64,000 nt of DNA from Anaerolineales bacterium (GTDB lineage: Bacteria > Chloroflexota > Anaerolineae > Anaerolineales > Villigracilaceae). The translations under genes were made by a program, and so were the position numbers. Numbering within the stretch: position 1 is the stretch's first letter; every line of letters begins with the position of its first letter. This document shows, piece after piece, positions 49,674 to 57,558 of this stretch. The notes under the pieces are model-generated. The model had not been told where the DNA came from and did no database searches. It saw only the letters and a list, made by a program, of their open reading frames with translations. The stretch covers positions 124,001-188,000 of the forward strand of contig JAUQXA010000062.1 of assembly GCA_030834895.1 (NCBI GenBank), written 5' to 3'.

Positions 49674-51278
49674 ATGTTAGTACTCATAGATAACTACGAT
49701 TCTTTTACTTATAACTTGGTTCAATACTTCGGCGAACTCGGCGCGGACATTCGCGTCTACCGCAACGACCAGATCTCGCTGAACGAACTCATCGCCCTCA
49801 AGCCCGACCACCTCGTCATCTCCCCAGGTCCAGGCGAACCGCTCAAAGACGGCGGCGTCTCGCCCGAAGCCGTCAAATACTTCACGGGCAAAGTCCCCGT
49901 ACTCGGTGTCTGCCTCGGGCATCAATGCCTCGGTGCCATCTACGGCGGCAAGGTTGACCGTGCTCCGCGTCTCATGCATGGCAAGACATCGCCTGTCAAA
50001 CACAATCAGCAGGGCATCTTCAAGGACATCCCGACTCCCTTTGAAGCCATGCGCTATCACTCGCTCGTCGTCTATGACCCCGTCCCCGCCGAACTGGAAG
50101 TCATCGCCCAAACCGACGAAGGCGAGATCATGGGACTCAAACACAAGCAGCATCCGACCTACGGCGTGCAGTTCCATCCCGAGTCCATTCTCACCGAGCA
50201 CGGCAAGCAATTGCTCAAGAACTTTCTCGATATCAAGATTGCTCCGCCACCTACGACCGAACCCGTCATGCTCAAGCCGTTCATCGCCAAGGTCATCAAC
50301 CGAACCGACTTGACCGACCTCGAAGCCGAAGAAGCCATGACCGTCATCATGACAGGCGGCGCGACTCCCGCGCAGATCGGCTCGTATCTCACCGCGCTTC
50401 GCATGAAAGGCGAGACCATTCCCGAGATCACAGGCTCCGTCCGTGCCATGCGTAATGTCGCGGTGAAGGTCAACGTCAACTCAACCGATCCCATCTACGA
50501 TATCGTCGGCACAGGCGGCGACGGCGCGCACACCTTCAACATTTCCACCGCCGCCGCGTTCGTCCTTGCGGGCACAGGACGCAAAGTTGCCAAGCATGGC
50601 AACCGCGCCGCGTCCTCCCAATGTGGCAGCGCCGACGTGCTCTCCGCGCTCGGTGTCAATCTCGACCTCACGCCCGAAAAAGTTGCCAAAGCCATCGAAC
50701 AGGTTGGCATCGGCTTCATGTTCGCGCCCAAGTTTCATCCCGCCATGAAGTACGCTGTCGGTCCGCGCAAAGAGATGGGGCAGCGCACCATCTTCAACGT
50801 CCTCGGTCCGCTCACCAACCCCGCGGGCGCGCGCATTCAACTCACGGGCGTCTATGACGCCAAACTCACCGAGCCGCTCGCGCACGTTCTCAAAGAACTC
50901 GGCAGCCAAGCCGCCCTCATCATTCACGGTGCCAACGGTCTCGACGAACTCAATCCCACGGGCGTCAACCGCGTCAGTCATCTTCGCAATGGCAACGTCG
51001 AAACTTACGACCTCAACCCCGCCGACCTCGGTCTCGCGCCCTGCACCGTCGCCGACCTGCGCGGCGGCACGCCCGACGAATCCGCGCAGATGATGAGAGA
51101 CATCCTTTCCAATAAACTGACAGGCGCACGCCGCGACGCCGTTCTGCTCAACACCGCCGCCGCCCTCGCCGCCGAGTCAGGCGACTTCAAATCCGCACTC
51201 GCCGAAGCCGAAGCCTCCCTCATCAGCGGTAAGGCTCTCGAAAAACTCAATGCACTCATTGAATTTACTCGCCAATGA
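49674..51278 (+). CDS. trpGD: Fused TrpG-TrpD: glutamine amidotransferase and anthranilate phosphoribosyltransferase
   Basis: The 534 residues join two enzymes. Residues 1-190 are the class I amidotransferase TrpG (ISPGPGEP, nucleophile Cys in GVCLGHQC, catalytic His/Glu in FHPESILTEHG). After a short linker, residues 200-534 are TrpD (DIVGTGGDGAHTFNIST, KHGNRAASSQCGSADVL, LGPLTNPA). The fusion resembles that of enterobacterial TrpGD. It overlaps trpC by ATGA at 51275. Confidence 0.96.
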   Translation: MLVLIDNYDSFTYNLVQYFGELGADIRVYRNDQISLNELIALKPDHLVISPGPGEPLKDGGVSPEAVKYFTGKVPVLGVCLGHQCLGAIYGGKVDRAPRLMHGKTSPVKHNQQGIFKDIPTPFEAMRYHSLVVYDPVPAELEVIAQTDEGEIMGLKHKQHPTYGVQFHPESILTEHGKQLLKNFLDIKIAPPPTTEPVMLKPFIAKVINRTDLTDLEAEEAMTVIMTGGATPAQIGSYLTALRMKGETIPEITGSVRAMRNVAVKVNVNSTDPIYDIVGTGGDGAHTFNISTAAAFVLAGTGRKVAKHGNRAASSQCGSADVLSALGVNLDLTPEKVAKAIEQVGIGFMFAPKFHPAMKYAVGPRKEMGQRTIFNVLGPLTNPAGARIQLTGVYDAKLTEPLAHVLKELGSQAALIIHGANGLDELNPTGVNRVSHLRNGNVETYDLNPADLGLAPCTVADLRGGTPDESAQMMRDILSNKLTGARRDAVLLNTAAALAAESGDFKSALAEAEASLISGKALEKLNALIEFTRQ

Positions 51279-52084
51279 ACATCTTAGAAAAAATCCTCAA
51301 CCAAAAACGATTGGAAATTGCGGCGCTTGACGCCAAAGTCTTGCGCCACGCCGCCGAGCAGAGTCCAACACCCAGAGATTTCCTCGCCGCCATACAGCGC
51401 CGCCGCTTCGGGACTCACCCAAGCCTGATCGCTGAACTCAAACGTGCTTCACCCTCAAAGGGAATCCTCGCCCCCCACCTTGACCTCTTCCAAGTCGCCG
51501 ATATCTACACCCAAAACGGCGCCGCCGCGATTTCGGTATTGACCGATGAAAAGTTTTTCATGGGAAGTCTTTCAACCCTGCGAGAACTCCGCGCTCGTAA
51601 CCTGACACCTGACACCTCGCACCTGATACCTCTTCTTCGCAAAGACTTCATCATCAATGAATCCCAAATCTACGAAGCCCGCGCCAACGGCGCCGACGCC
51701 ATCCTCCTCATCGCCGCAGCATTAACCGACGACAAACATTTCGCCGACCTCCACGCCTGTGCTTTGAGTTTAGGTCTCACCGCCCTCGTTGAAGTCCACG
51801 ACGAATCCGAAACCGAACGCACCCTGAAAATTCCCAATATCCAACTCATCGGCATCAACAACCGCAACCTCGCCACCTTCGAAGTCACCCTCACCACCAC
51901 CGAACGCCTCCGCCCAATGATCCCCTCCAACATCACCGTCGTCGCTGAGTCAGGAATTTTCACAGCACAAGATGTAGAACGCCTGGAAAAAGCCAACATA
52001 GACGCAATCCTTGTTGGCGAAGCGCTAGTCACCTCCGAAGACATCCCCGCGAAAGTGAGGGAGCTGGCAAGTTCGAACGTTTGA
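51275..52084 (+). CDS. trpC: Indole-3-glycerol-phosphate synthase
   Basis: This 269-residue TIM barrel has the catalytic Lys and Glu motifs (LIAELKRASPSKGIL, LLRKDFIINESQIYEARANGADAILLIAA, LIGINNRNL, VAESGI). An extra segment, ARNLTPDTSHLIP, just before LLRKDF is encoded by repeated words ACCTGACACCTGACACCT-like at 51599-51632 and looks like an in-frame repeat insertion. The C-terminal residues are encoded by a hairpin repeat. Confidence 0.95.
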   Translation: MNILEKILNQKRLEIAALDAKVLRHAAEQSPTPRDFLAAIQRRRFGTHPSLIAELKRASPSKGILAPHLDLFQVADIYTQNGAAAISVLTDEKFFMGSLSTLRELRARNLTPDTSHLIPLLRKDFIINESQIYEARANGADAILLIAAALTDDKHFADLHACALSLGLTALVEVHDESETERTLKIPNIQLIGINNRNLATFEVTLTTTERLRPMIPSNITVVAESGIFTAQDVERLEKANIDAILVGEALVTSEDIPAKVRELASSNV

Positions 52085-52107
52085 AAGTTTGAACGTTCAA
52101 ACTTGCC
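52066..52107 (+). repeat. GAACGTT-word hairpin at the trpC/trpF junction
   Basis: GGCAAGTT and GAACGTT on the left face AACGTTC and AACTTGCC on the right, with one mismatch. The trpC stop codon (52082-52084) lies in it. Confidence 0.75.
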
Positions 52108-52121
52108 AACCTTCAAACCTT

Positions 52122-52751
52122 ATGACCATCATCAAAATCTGTGGCATCAAAACACTGAAAGACGCCCTCGCCGCCATCGAATCAGGCGCGGATTATTTGG
52201 GATTCAACTTCTATCCCAAGAGCGTCCGCTTCATTGAAAAAACTGCCTGTGCCGAAATTACATCTGTGGTGAAACGTGAGCATCCACAGGTCAAACTCGT
52301 TGGCGTGTTTGTGAATTCATCAGTCGAAGAAATCAAGGACATCCTGCAAACCTGCCATCTCGACCTTGCCCAACTCCACGGTGATGAAACTCCAGAGACC
52401 TTCGCTCAACTCGCCCCGCACGCCTTCCGCGCCTTTCGCAGAATCCCTGAATCAAACGCAGGTTATGAAAGAAATGAAGCCCCTGCTATGCTGCTCGACG
52501 CCGCTGTCAAAGGCGTCTACGGCGGCAGCGGAGTCACCGCCGATTGGACAGCCGCCGCGAAACTGGCGCAGCAGTATCCGCTTTTGCTCGCGGGCGGACT
52601 CACCCCCGAAAACGTCGCGGACGCTGTTCGCCAAGTCAACCCTTGGGGCGTGGATGTGGCTTCGGGTGTTGAATCCGCTCCAGGGGAGAAAGACGCGGGG
52701 AAGATGATTCAGTTCGTGAAGGAAGTCAAGAGATTGGAGATTGGTAATTAG
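52122..52751 (+). CDS. trpF: Phosphoribosylanthranilate isomerase
   Basis: The ATG at 52122 gives 209 residues with TrpF motifs KICGIKTLKDALAAIESGADYLGFNF and the phosphate-binding YGGSG plus LLAGGLTPENV and GVDVASGVE. No good ribosome site is visible, because the preceding hairpin repeat occupies that space. The last residues RLEIGN and the stop come from a repeat. Confidence 0.93.
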   Translation: MTIIKICGIKTLKDALAAIESGADYLGFNFYPKSVRFIEKTACAEITSVVKREHPQVKLVGVFVNSSVEEIKDILQTCHLDLAQLHGDETPETFAQLAPHAFRAFRRIPESNAGYERNEAPAMLLDAAVKGVYGGSGVTADWTAAAKLAQQYPLLLAGGLTPENVADAVRQVNPWGVDVASGVESAPGEKDAGKMIQFVKEVKRLEIGN

Positions 52752-52795
52752 TAATTGGTAAATCTCTAATCTCTAATTACCATTTACCAATTACC
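52731..52795 (+). repeat. GGTAATT-word hairpin at the trpF/trpB junction
   Basis: A perfect 13-bp stem, GTAATTGGTAAAT (52751-52763) with its complement (52782-52794), starts at the last base of the trpF stop codon. Confidence 0.75.
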
Positions 52796-52810
52796 ACCTA
52801 AAGAGGTTTT

Positions 52811-54007
52811 ATGACAACACTACTACCCCACAAATTCGGTCCCTACGGTGGACAATTCGTCCCCGAAACGCTCATGCCCGCGTTGATTGAGTTGGAGCGC
52901 GAGTTCGTCTCGGCGCGGAATGACCCAGCCTTCAACGCGGAATTCGACAAATTGATGGCGTCGTTCGTTGGGCGCCCCACGCCGCTGACCTATGCCAAAC
53001 GCCTTTCGGAAAAATTAGGCGGCGCGCAAATCTATTTGAAGCGCGAAGATTTGGCACACACGGGCGCACACAAGATCAATAATGCGCTCGGTCAGGCTCT
53101 GTTGGTGAAGCGTATGGGCAAGAAACGCATCGTTGCAGAGACGGGTGCGGGTCAGCATGGAGTGGCATCTGCCACCGCTGCGGCATTGCTCGGACTCGAA
53201 TGCGTGGTCTACATGGGCTCCGTGGATATTGCGCGGCAGGAGCCGAACGTCTTCCGCATGAAATTGCTCGGTGCGGAAGTTCGTCCCGTGGAGTCTGGCA
53301 CGAAAACATTGAAAGATGCCATCAATGAAGCCATCCGCGATTGGGTGACGAATGTGCGCGACACGCATTATCTTTTAGGTTCTGCGCTCGGACCGCACCC
53401 ATACCCGACCATCGTTCGCGAGTTTCAATCGGTGATCGGGCGTGAGGCGCGGGCGCAAATGCTGATGGACGCGGGACGACTGCCCGATACGGTCATTGCC
53501 TGCGTGGGCGGCGGCTCGAATGCCATCGGCGTCTTCAGCGGATTTGTTAACGACGAAAGTGTTGAACTCATCGGTGTGGAAGCAGGCGGCAGTGGAATCG
53601 CTTCGGGCAAACATGCGGCTCGCTTCGGCGACGCGGAAAAAGCGCGGGTGGGAGTCATTCATGGAACGCGCACCTATGTCCTGCAAGATGAAGATGGACA
53701 AATTGCCGAGACTCATTCGGTTTCCGCAGGTTTAGATTACGCCGCTGTCGGTCCCGAACACGCCATGCTGCGCGACAACGAACGCGCCTTCTACACCTCC
53801 GCGACGGATGAAGAAGCGCTGAACGCTTTTCAGATGTTATGCCATACCGAAGGGATTATCCCTGCGTTAGAGTCATCTCACGCCGTGGCGGAAGTCATCA
53901 AGAAAGCGCCGACCATGCGCAAGGATCAGGTGATTTTGGCGAATTTGTCGGGAAGAGGGGATAAGGATTTGAATACAGTAATAAAGGAATTAGGAACCAA
54001 CATGTAG
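52811..54007 (+). CDS. trpB: Tryptophan synthase beta subunit
   Basis: This 398-residue PLP enzyme has the PLP-Lys in REDLAHTGAHKINNALGQ, GAGQHG for carbanion stabilisation, the GGGSNAIG phosphate-binding loop and SAGLDYAAVGPEH. It is the TrpB1 type that works with TrpA. The TAG stop is made by the first bases of a GTAGGGG repeat, so the original end of the gene may have been changed by its insertion. Confidence 0.96.
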   Translation: MTTLLPHKFGPYGGQFVPETLMPALIELEREFVSARNDPAFNAEFDKLMASFVGRPTPLTYAKRLSEKLGGAQIYLKREDLAHTGAHKINNALGQALLVKRMGKKRIVAETGAGQHGVASATAAALLGLECVVYMGSVDIARQEPNVFRMKLLGAEVRPVESGTKTLKDAINEAIRDWVTNVRDTHYLLGSALGPHPYPTIVREFQSVIGREARAQMLMDAGRLPDTVIACVGGGSNAIGVFSGFVNDESVELIGVEAGGSGIASGKHAARFGDAEKARVGVIHGTRTYVLQDEDGQIAETHSVSAGLDYAAVGPEHAMLRDNERAFYTSATDEEALNAFQMLCHTEGIIPALESSHAVAEVIKKAPTMRKDQVILANLSGRGDKDLNTVIKELGTNM

Positions 54008-54071
54008 GGGTGGGGTTTCCCCGCTCAAGTTAATGAGATATATAAAATGGGCGAGGTCCCCTCGCCCCTAC
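54004..54071 (+). repeat. GTAGGGG-type repeat at the trpB/trpA junction
   Basis: It begins GTAGGGGTGGGG and ends TCGCCCCTAC, with inner GGGTTTCCCC and GCGAGGTCCCCTCGC stems. The trpB stop codon lies in it. Confidence 0.75.
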
Positions 54072-54086
54072 GAGGAATTATTTATT

Positions 54087-54866
54087 ATGAACAGAATCGA
54101 AAACGCCTTCAAAAACAAACCCATCTTCATGCCCTATTTTCCTTTGGGATATCCCGATTTGGAAACTTCTGTGAATGTGATCGAAGCGCTCTCAAAAAAC
54201 GGCGCGGACTTGATCGAAGTCGGTCTTTCCTTCTCCGACCCGCTCGCAGATGGACCTGTGATTCAGCAAGCCACACAAGTCGCACTGGAAAAAGGAATCA
54301 CGGTTAAGAAATCGCTGGAAGCCGTAAAAGAACTTCGCGCACGTGGAGTGACCCTTCCATTGATTCTGATGGGTTACTACAACCCCATGCTGGCGTATGG
54401 ACTTGAGAAATTTATCCGTGACGCGAAAGAAGCAGGCGCAGACGGATTCATCATTCCTGATCTGCCGATGGAGGAAGCGGAGGAGTTTCAATCCATGAAT
54501 GGCGATATGCCGTTGATCCAAATGCTCGCGCCGACCTCGCCCGATGAGCGTATGGAAACGATTGCCCGTAATGCAAAGGGATTTATTTACTTGGTTTCGG
54601 TTACGGGCGTGACGGGGGAACGTAGGGAAATTTCAAATGACCTCGGCGCGTTGATTGCTCGGGTGCGTTCGCACACGTCCGCGCCGGTGTGTGTGGGATT
54701 TGGCATCGGCACGTCTGAACAAGCGAAGCAGGTCGGTCAACTTGCGGATGGAGTCATTGTCGGCTCGGCGTGCGTGAAAATGATCGGGAGTAGCCAAAAG
54801 CCTATCGAAACAGCGAAGCAGTTTGCGGCGGAGTTCCGAGGCGCGTTATCCGCGTTGAGAAAATAA
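54087..54866 (+). CDS. trpA: Tryptophan synthase alpha subunit
   Basis: The ATG at 54087 (GAGGA at 54072-54076) gives 259 residues. TrpA catalytic residues are seen in DLIEVGLSFSDPLADGPVIQ and in GFIIPDLPMEEAEEF; the substrate phosphate loops are GVTGERR and GFGIGTSEQAKQ. It cleaves indoleglycerol phosphate and passes indole to TrpB. It ends the operon 2 bp from the convergent asparaginase gene, with no terminator in between. Confidence 0.95.
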   Translation: MNRIENAFKNKPIFMPYFPLGYPDLETSVNVIEALSKNGADLIEVGLSFSDPLADGPVIQQATQVALEKGITVKKSLEAVKELRARGVTLPLILMGYYNPMLAYGLEKFIRDAKEAGADGFIIPDLPMEEAEEFQSMNGDMPLIQMLAPTSPDERMETIARNAKGFIYLVSVTGVTGERREISNDLGALIARVRSHTSAPVCVGFGIGTSEQAKQVGQLADGVIVGSACVKMIGSSQKPIETAKQFAAEFRGALSALRK

Positions 54867-54868
54867 AA

Positions 54869-55885
54869 TCAGACAGTTAGTTCCCCGCGCAAGTTGGTCT
54901 GCACCAGCCGTTTGATTTCATTCACTGGAAGATTTTGACTAAAGAGATAGGATAGTTTTGCCAGCGCGGCTTCGGCTGTCATGTCGTAGCCACTGATGAC
55001 ACCAGCCCTAGCCAACGCGGAGCCAGTTGCATAATCGCCAAGGTGGACACTGCCCCGCAGGCATTGCGTGCAATCGACGATGACGACTCCGCGGGCAGTG
55101 GCTTCTTCGAGCGCGGCGAGAAAATCCGCGTTGTTCGTGGGACCATTGCCAACACCGTAGGCTCTCAGGATTAAACCCTGTAACGGTGGTTGCAAAAAAT
55201 TGCGGACGACTTGCGCGGGGATGCCCGGCCACAAGGGCAACGCTCCCACGTTGACCTGTTTCAGCTCCTGCACTTGCAGCGAGCTTCCTTCGGACGGAGC
55301 GGGCAGCACCAACTCGCGGTGGATGCGGATGTCCACGCCGATGTCGCCGAGTGGTGGCAGGTTGGGAGATGCGAATGCATCCAACCCGTCGGTGCTGACT
55401 TTTACCGAGCGGCAGCCGCGCAGGAGTTGATTGCCAAAACATAAGCAGACTTCAGGGATGGCGAAGTCCGCGGCGACGGTCAACGCGGTGATGATGTTGG
55501 CGCGGGCGTCGTTGCGGACTTCACACAGCGGGATTTGCGAGCCGGTAAGCACAACTGGTTTCCCCAACTCTTGCAGCATGAACGGCAGGGCGGACGCAGT
55601 GTATGCCATCGTGTCCGTGCCGTGCAAGATGATGAAGCCATCGTAATCGTGGTAATGCGCCCCGATGTCACGGGCGATCTTGTACCAATCTTCTGGCGTT
55701 ATGTTAGCCGAGTCAAGCAGCGGATCGTATTCCTGAATGTCCACCTCAGGCATCAGGTTGCTTTTCAGCTCCGGCATGGACATGATCTGCTCTGCCAGAT
55801 AACCGGGCGCGGGCGCGTATCCTTCGGGCGTGGGCTGCATGCCGACGGTTCCGCCGGTGTAGATAATGTAGACTCGCTTTTTCAT
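54869..55885 (-). CDS. ansA: L-asparaginase, type I
   Basis: The 338 residues start with the active-site motif IIYTGGTVGMQPT (Thr12 type). They have the second Thr in FIILHGTDTMAYTASAL and QIPLCEVRNDARANII. No signal peptide is present, so it is cytoplasmic type I. It converges on trpA with a 2-bp gap. Confidence 0.93.
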   Translation of the reverse strand: MKKRVYIIYTGGTVGMQPTPEGYAPAPGYLAEQIMSMPELKSNLMPEVDIQEYDPLLDSANITPEDWYKIARDIGAHYHDYDGFIILHGTDTMAYTASALPFMLQELGKPVVLTGSQIPLCEVRNDARANIITALTVAADFAIPEVCLCFGNQLLRGCRSVKVSTDGLDAFASPNLPPLGDIGVDIRIHRELVLPAPSEGSSLQVQELKQVNVGALPLWPGIPAQVVRNFLQPPLQGLILRAYGVGNGPTNNADFLAALEEATARGVVIVDCTQCLRGSVHLGDYATGSALARAGVISGYDMTAEAALAKLSYLFSQNLPVNEIKRLVQTNLRGELTV

Positions 55886-56086
55886 GGGAGCATCACTTGG
55901 GTTTTCCTGAGTTCTGTCTATTAAACCACAATTGGAATGTGATAATGTTTTTCAGCAGGGTTTGAACTAGCAGATTAGTCCGACATAACAAATTGGTGTG
56001 TGTGAAGACGATTGGGGGAGTGAACGTCCAGTAGAGGCAGCAAGAGAGTTTATGAAAAACCTTGGTGACTCTTTGTAGTTTCTTTA
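55886..56086. other. Gene-poor stretch, possible gene relic
   Basis: No full gene is seen. A + strand frame at 55992-56078 reads QIGVCEDDWGSERPVEAA and ends with a stop; its residue make-up looks protein-like, but it has no start and no ribosome site, so it may be the tail of a decayed gene. Confidence 0.25.
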
Positions 56087-56236
56087 TTAATGTGGTAATT
56101 TATAAGGCGGAATTGGTCTTGCATACTGAAAAAATCTCTCTAAGTCGCCTTCTAGGAAATCTCTTCCATAATCTTTGAGCCAGTTCGCTGACCGAGAGAT
56201 TTGTTCCAATTGTGTCAGAGTAATCCCTTTTCCCTT
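56087..56236 (-). pseudogene. In-frame continuation after the stop of the small gene at 56237-56512
   Basis: After the TAA at 56237-56239 the same frame stays open for 49 codons to a second TAA at 56087-56089. It encodes a protein-like segment (ITLTQLEQISRSANWLKDYG, then FLEGDLERFFQYARPIPPY). No start codon with a ribosome site is visible. The likely reading is a single gene of about 140 residues cut by a nonsense change (TGG TAA). Confidence 0.5.
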
Positions 56237-56512
56237 TTACCATTTTAGCCTTTTATCTTGTGGAACGAGATAAATTTCGGCTAATTCGAATCCATCATCG
56301 TGCTCAAGGTAAATTGAGGCAGACGTGCCCCACCCTTCACCTACTACGATTACATTACGGTTATCTGCTTTAAACCATATTTGAAAGGGATCGTCGTTTC
56401 GATGGGATGGTGGCGGAGTTTCCTTAAAACCAAAATCAGCTAGATATTTCAAAGATTCTCTACAGTGTGATAAGAACTCTTCTAATGCTGGTGTTGTGTT
56501 TTTCATCGTCAT
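56237..56512 (-). CDS. Small protein of unknown function, probably truncated
   Basis: The 91 residues include FKADNRNVIVVGEGWGTSASIYLEH and FELAEIYLVPQDKR. There is no signal peptide. The style resembles small immunity-type or SMI1-like proteins, but no family can be named. It lies 3 bp after the phosphotransferase gene and is probably co-transcribed with it. The frame continues beyond its stop (see 56087-56236). Confidence 0.6.
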   Translation of the reverse strand: MTMKNTTPALEEFLSHCRESLKYLADFGFKETPPPSHRNDDPFQIWFKADNRNVIVVGEGWGTSASIYLEHDDGFELAEIYLVPQDKRLKW

Positions 56513-56515
56513 GTC

Positions 56516-57532
56516 TCAAATTGATTCTATTATTAGCTTGTCTGTTTTCTCAGCAATCCCAATGGTTTGACCAGGCTCAAAATTGAACTTAAACCGTCGA
56601 TAGGCTTGTTCCCGGTCTGTGCCGCCTTCATCGGTCAATAACAATTGTTCCGCGTACGCAGCCAAATCTTCGATCACTCGTTCATAGCGATAATAGGCCA
56701 TCACCGCAAAATCAATATTCACTTTTCCATACCCTTCATAGAAAACAGCTTCGTCTCGTTTACTTTTCCAAACCTCGTCAATTCCGCCGCCGATGAACAT
56801 CAGGTCACGTTCTTTGGGCGCAAGCAGAGGAGCGTCCCAATCCACGATATAAAATTGGTCGGTACTGGTGATTAGAATGTTGGCTCCATGAATATCGGTG
56901 TGGCACAAAACCAATTCGTGCGATTGGGATTGAAGTTCCGAGGCAAGTTCTTCCGTACGCTTTATGAGACGGTTAATCTCATCATGTCTGGATTTTATGA
57001 AATCTGCCAGCTTTACTGCGTTCGAATCACTGAAAGTGCTATTCTCAACCTGTCTTTGAAAACCCCTCACTCGTTCGCGCCATTGTGGGGAAAATGTTTC
57101 TTGTGGAATAGTTCTTTTGAGTTCCGGTGGGGTTTTTACTGTGTGAATCCTTCTGAGCGCCGCGCCGAGAGTCCGCTTGTGGGAATCGGATAGCGTCATC
57201 TCAAATCCGTTTTTGCCCTCGATGAACGGATACAGAATTATCTTATACTCGCCGAAGTCCGCCCAGCCTCCGTTTGATTTTGTTTCAATCGGGGAAATGA
57301 TTTCCTTCACCCCTTGTGACTTGAGAAAGAGCGGAACGGTCACACTGAGTTCGTCAAACCCTTTTCTCAATTTCAGGAAATACGCCGTCCCGTCATCCGC
57401 AGTGGCGCGATAGACGGCTGTGCCCATGTCCGCGCCAAGGGGGAGGAAAGTCAATGCGGCAACCTGCAAGCCATATTCTTTTTGCAAACGGGAAATGACA
57501 AGTTCGTCAGGAACGTTGGGCTTTTCCAGCAA
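56516..57532 (-). CDS. Aminoglycoside phosphotransferase-family kinase
   Basis: The 338 residues have the APH/choline kinase fold: the Brenner motif LCHTDIHGANIL and the metal-binding IVDWDAPLLAPKERDLMFIGGG. The last phrase is typical of the spectinomycin phosphotransferase-like branch, APH(9). The lysine of the N lobe is in AYFLKLR. It phosphorylates a hydroxyl compound; whether this is an antibiotic or a metabolite cannot be told from the sequence. Confidence 0.87.
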   Translation of the reverse strand: MLEKPNVPDELVISRLQKEYGLQVAALTFLPLGADMGTAVYRATADDGTAYFLKLRKGFDELSVTVPLFLKSQGVKEIISPIETKSNGGWADFGEYKIILYPFIEGKNGFEMTLSDSHKRTLGAALRRIHTVKTPPELKRTIPQETFSPQWRERVRGFQRQVENSTFSDSNAVKLADFIKSRHDEINRLIKRTEELASELQSQSHELVLCHTDIHGANILITSTDQFYIVDWDAPLLAPKERDLMFIGGGIDEVWKSKRDEAVFYEGYGKVNIDFAVMAYYRYERVIEDLAAYAEQLLLTDEGGTDREQAYRRFKFNFEPGQTIGIAEKTDKLIIESI

Positions 57533-57558
57533 GGTTGAATTTCCTGAACAGGTCCGTG

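Noticed and set aside
56237..56239. Programmed stop readthrough of TAA
   Set aside because: No known readthrough context is visible and TAA is the least leaky stop, so a nonsense change is simpler.
56516..57532. Antibiotic resistance gene call (spectinomycin phosphotransferase)
   Set aside because: The kinase family is broad and includes metabolic enzymes; sequence motifs alone do not show drug resistance.
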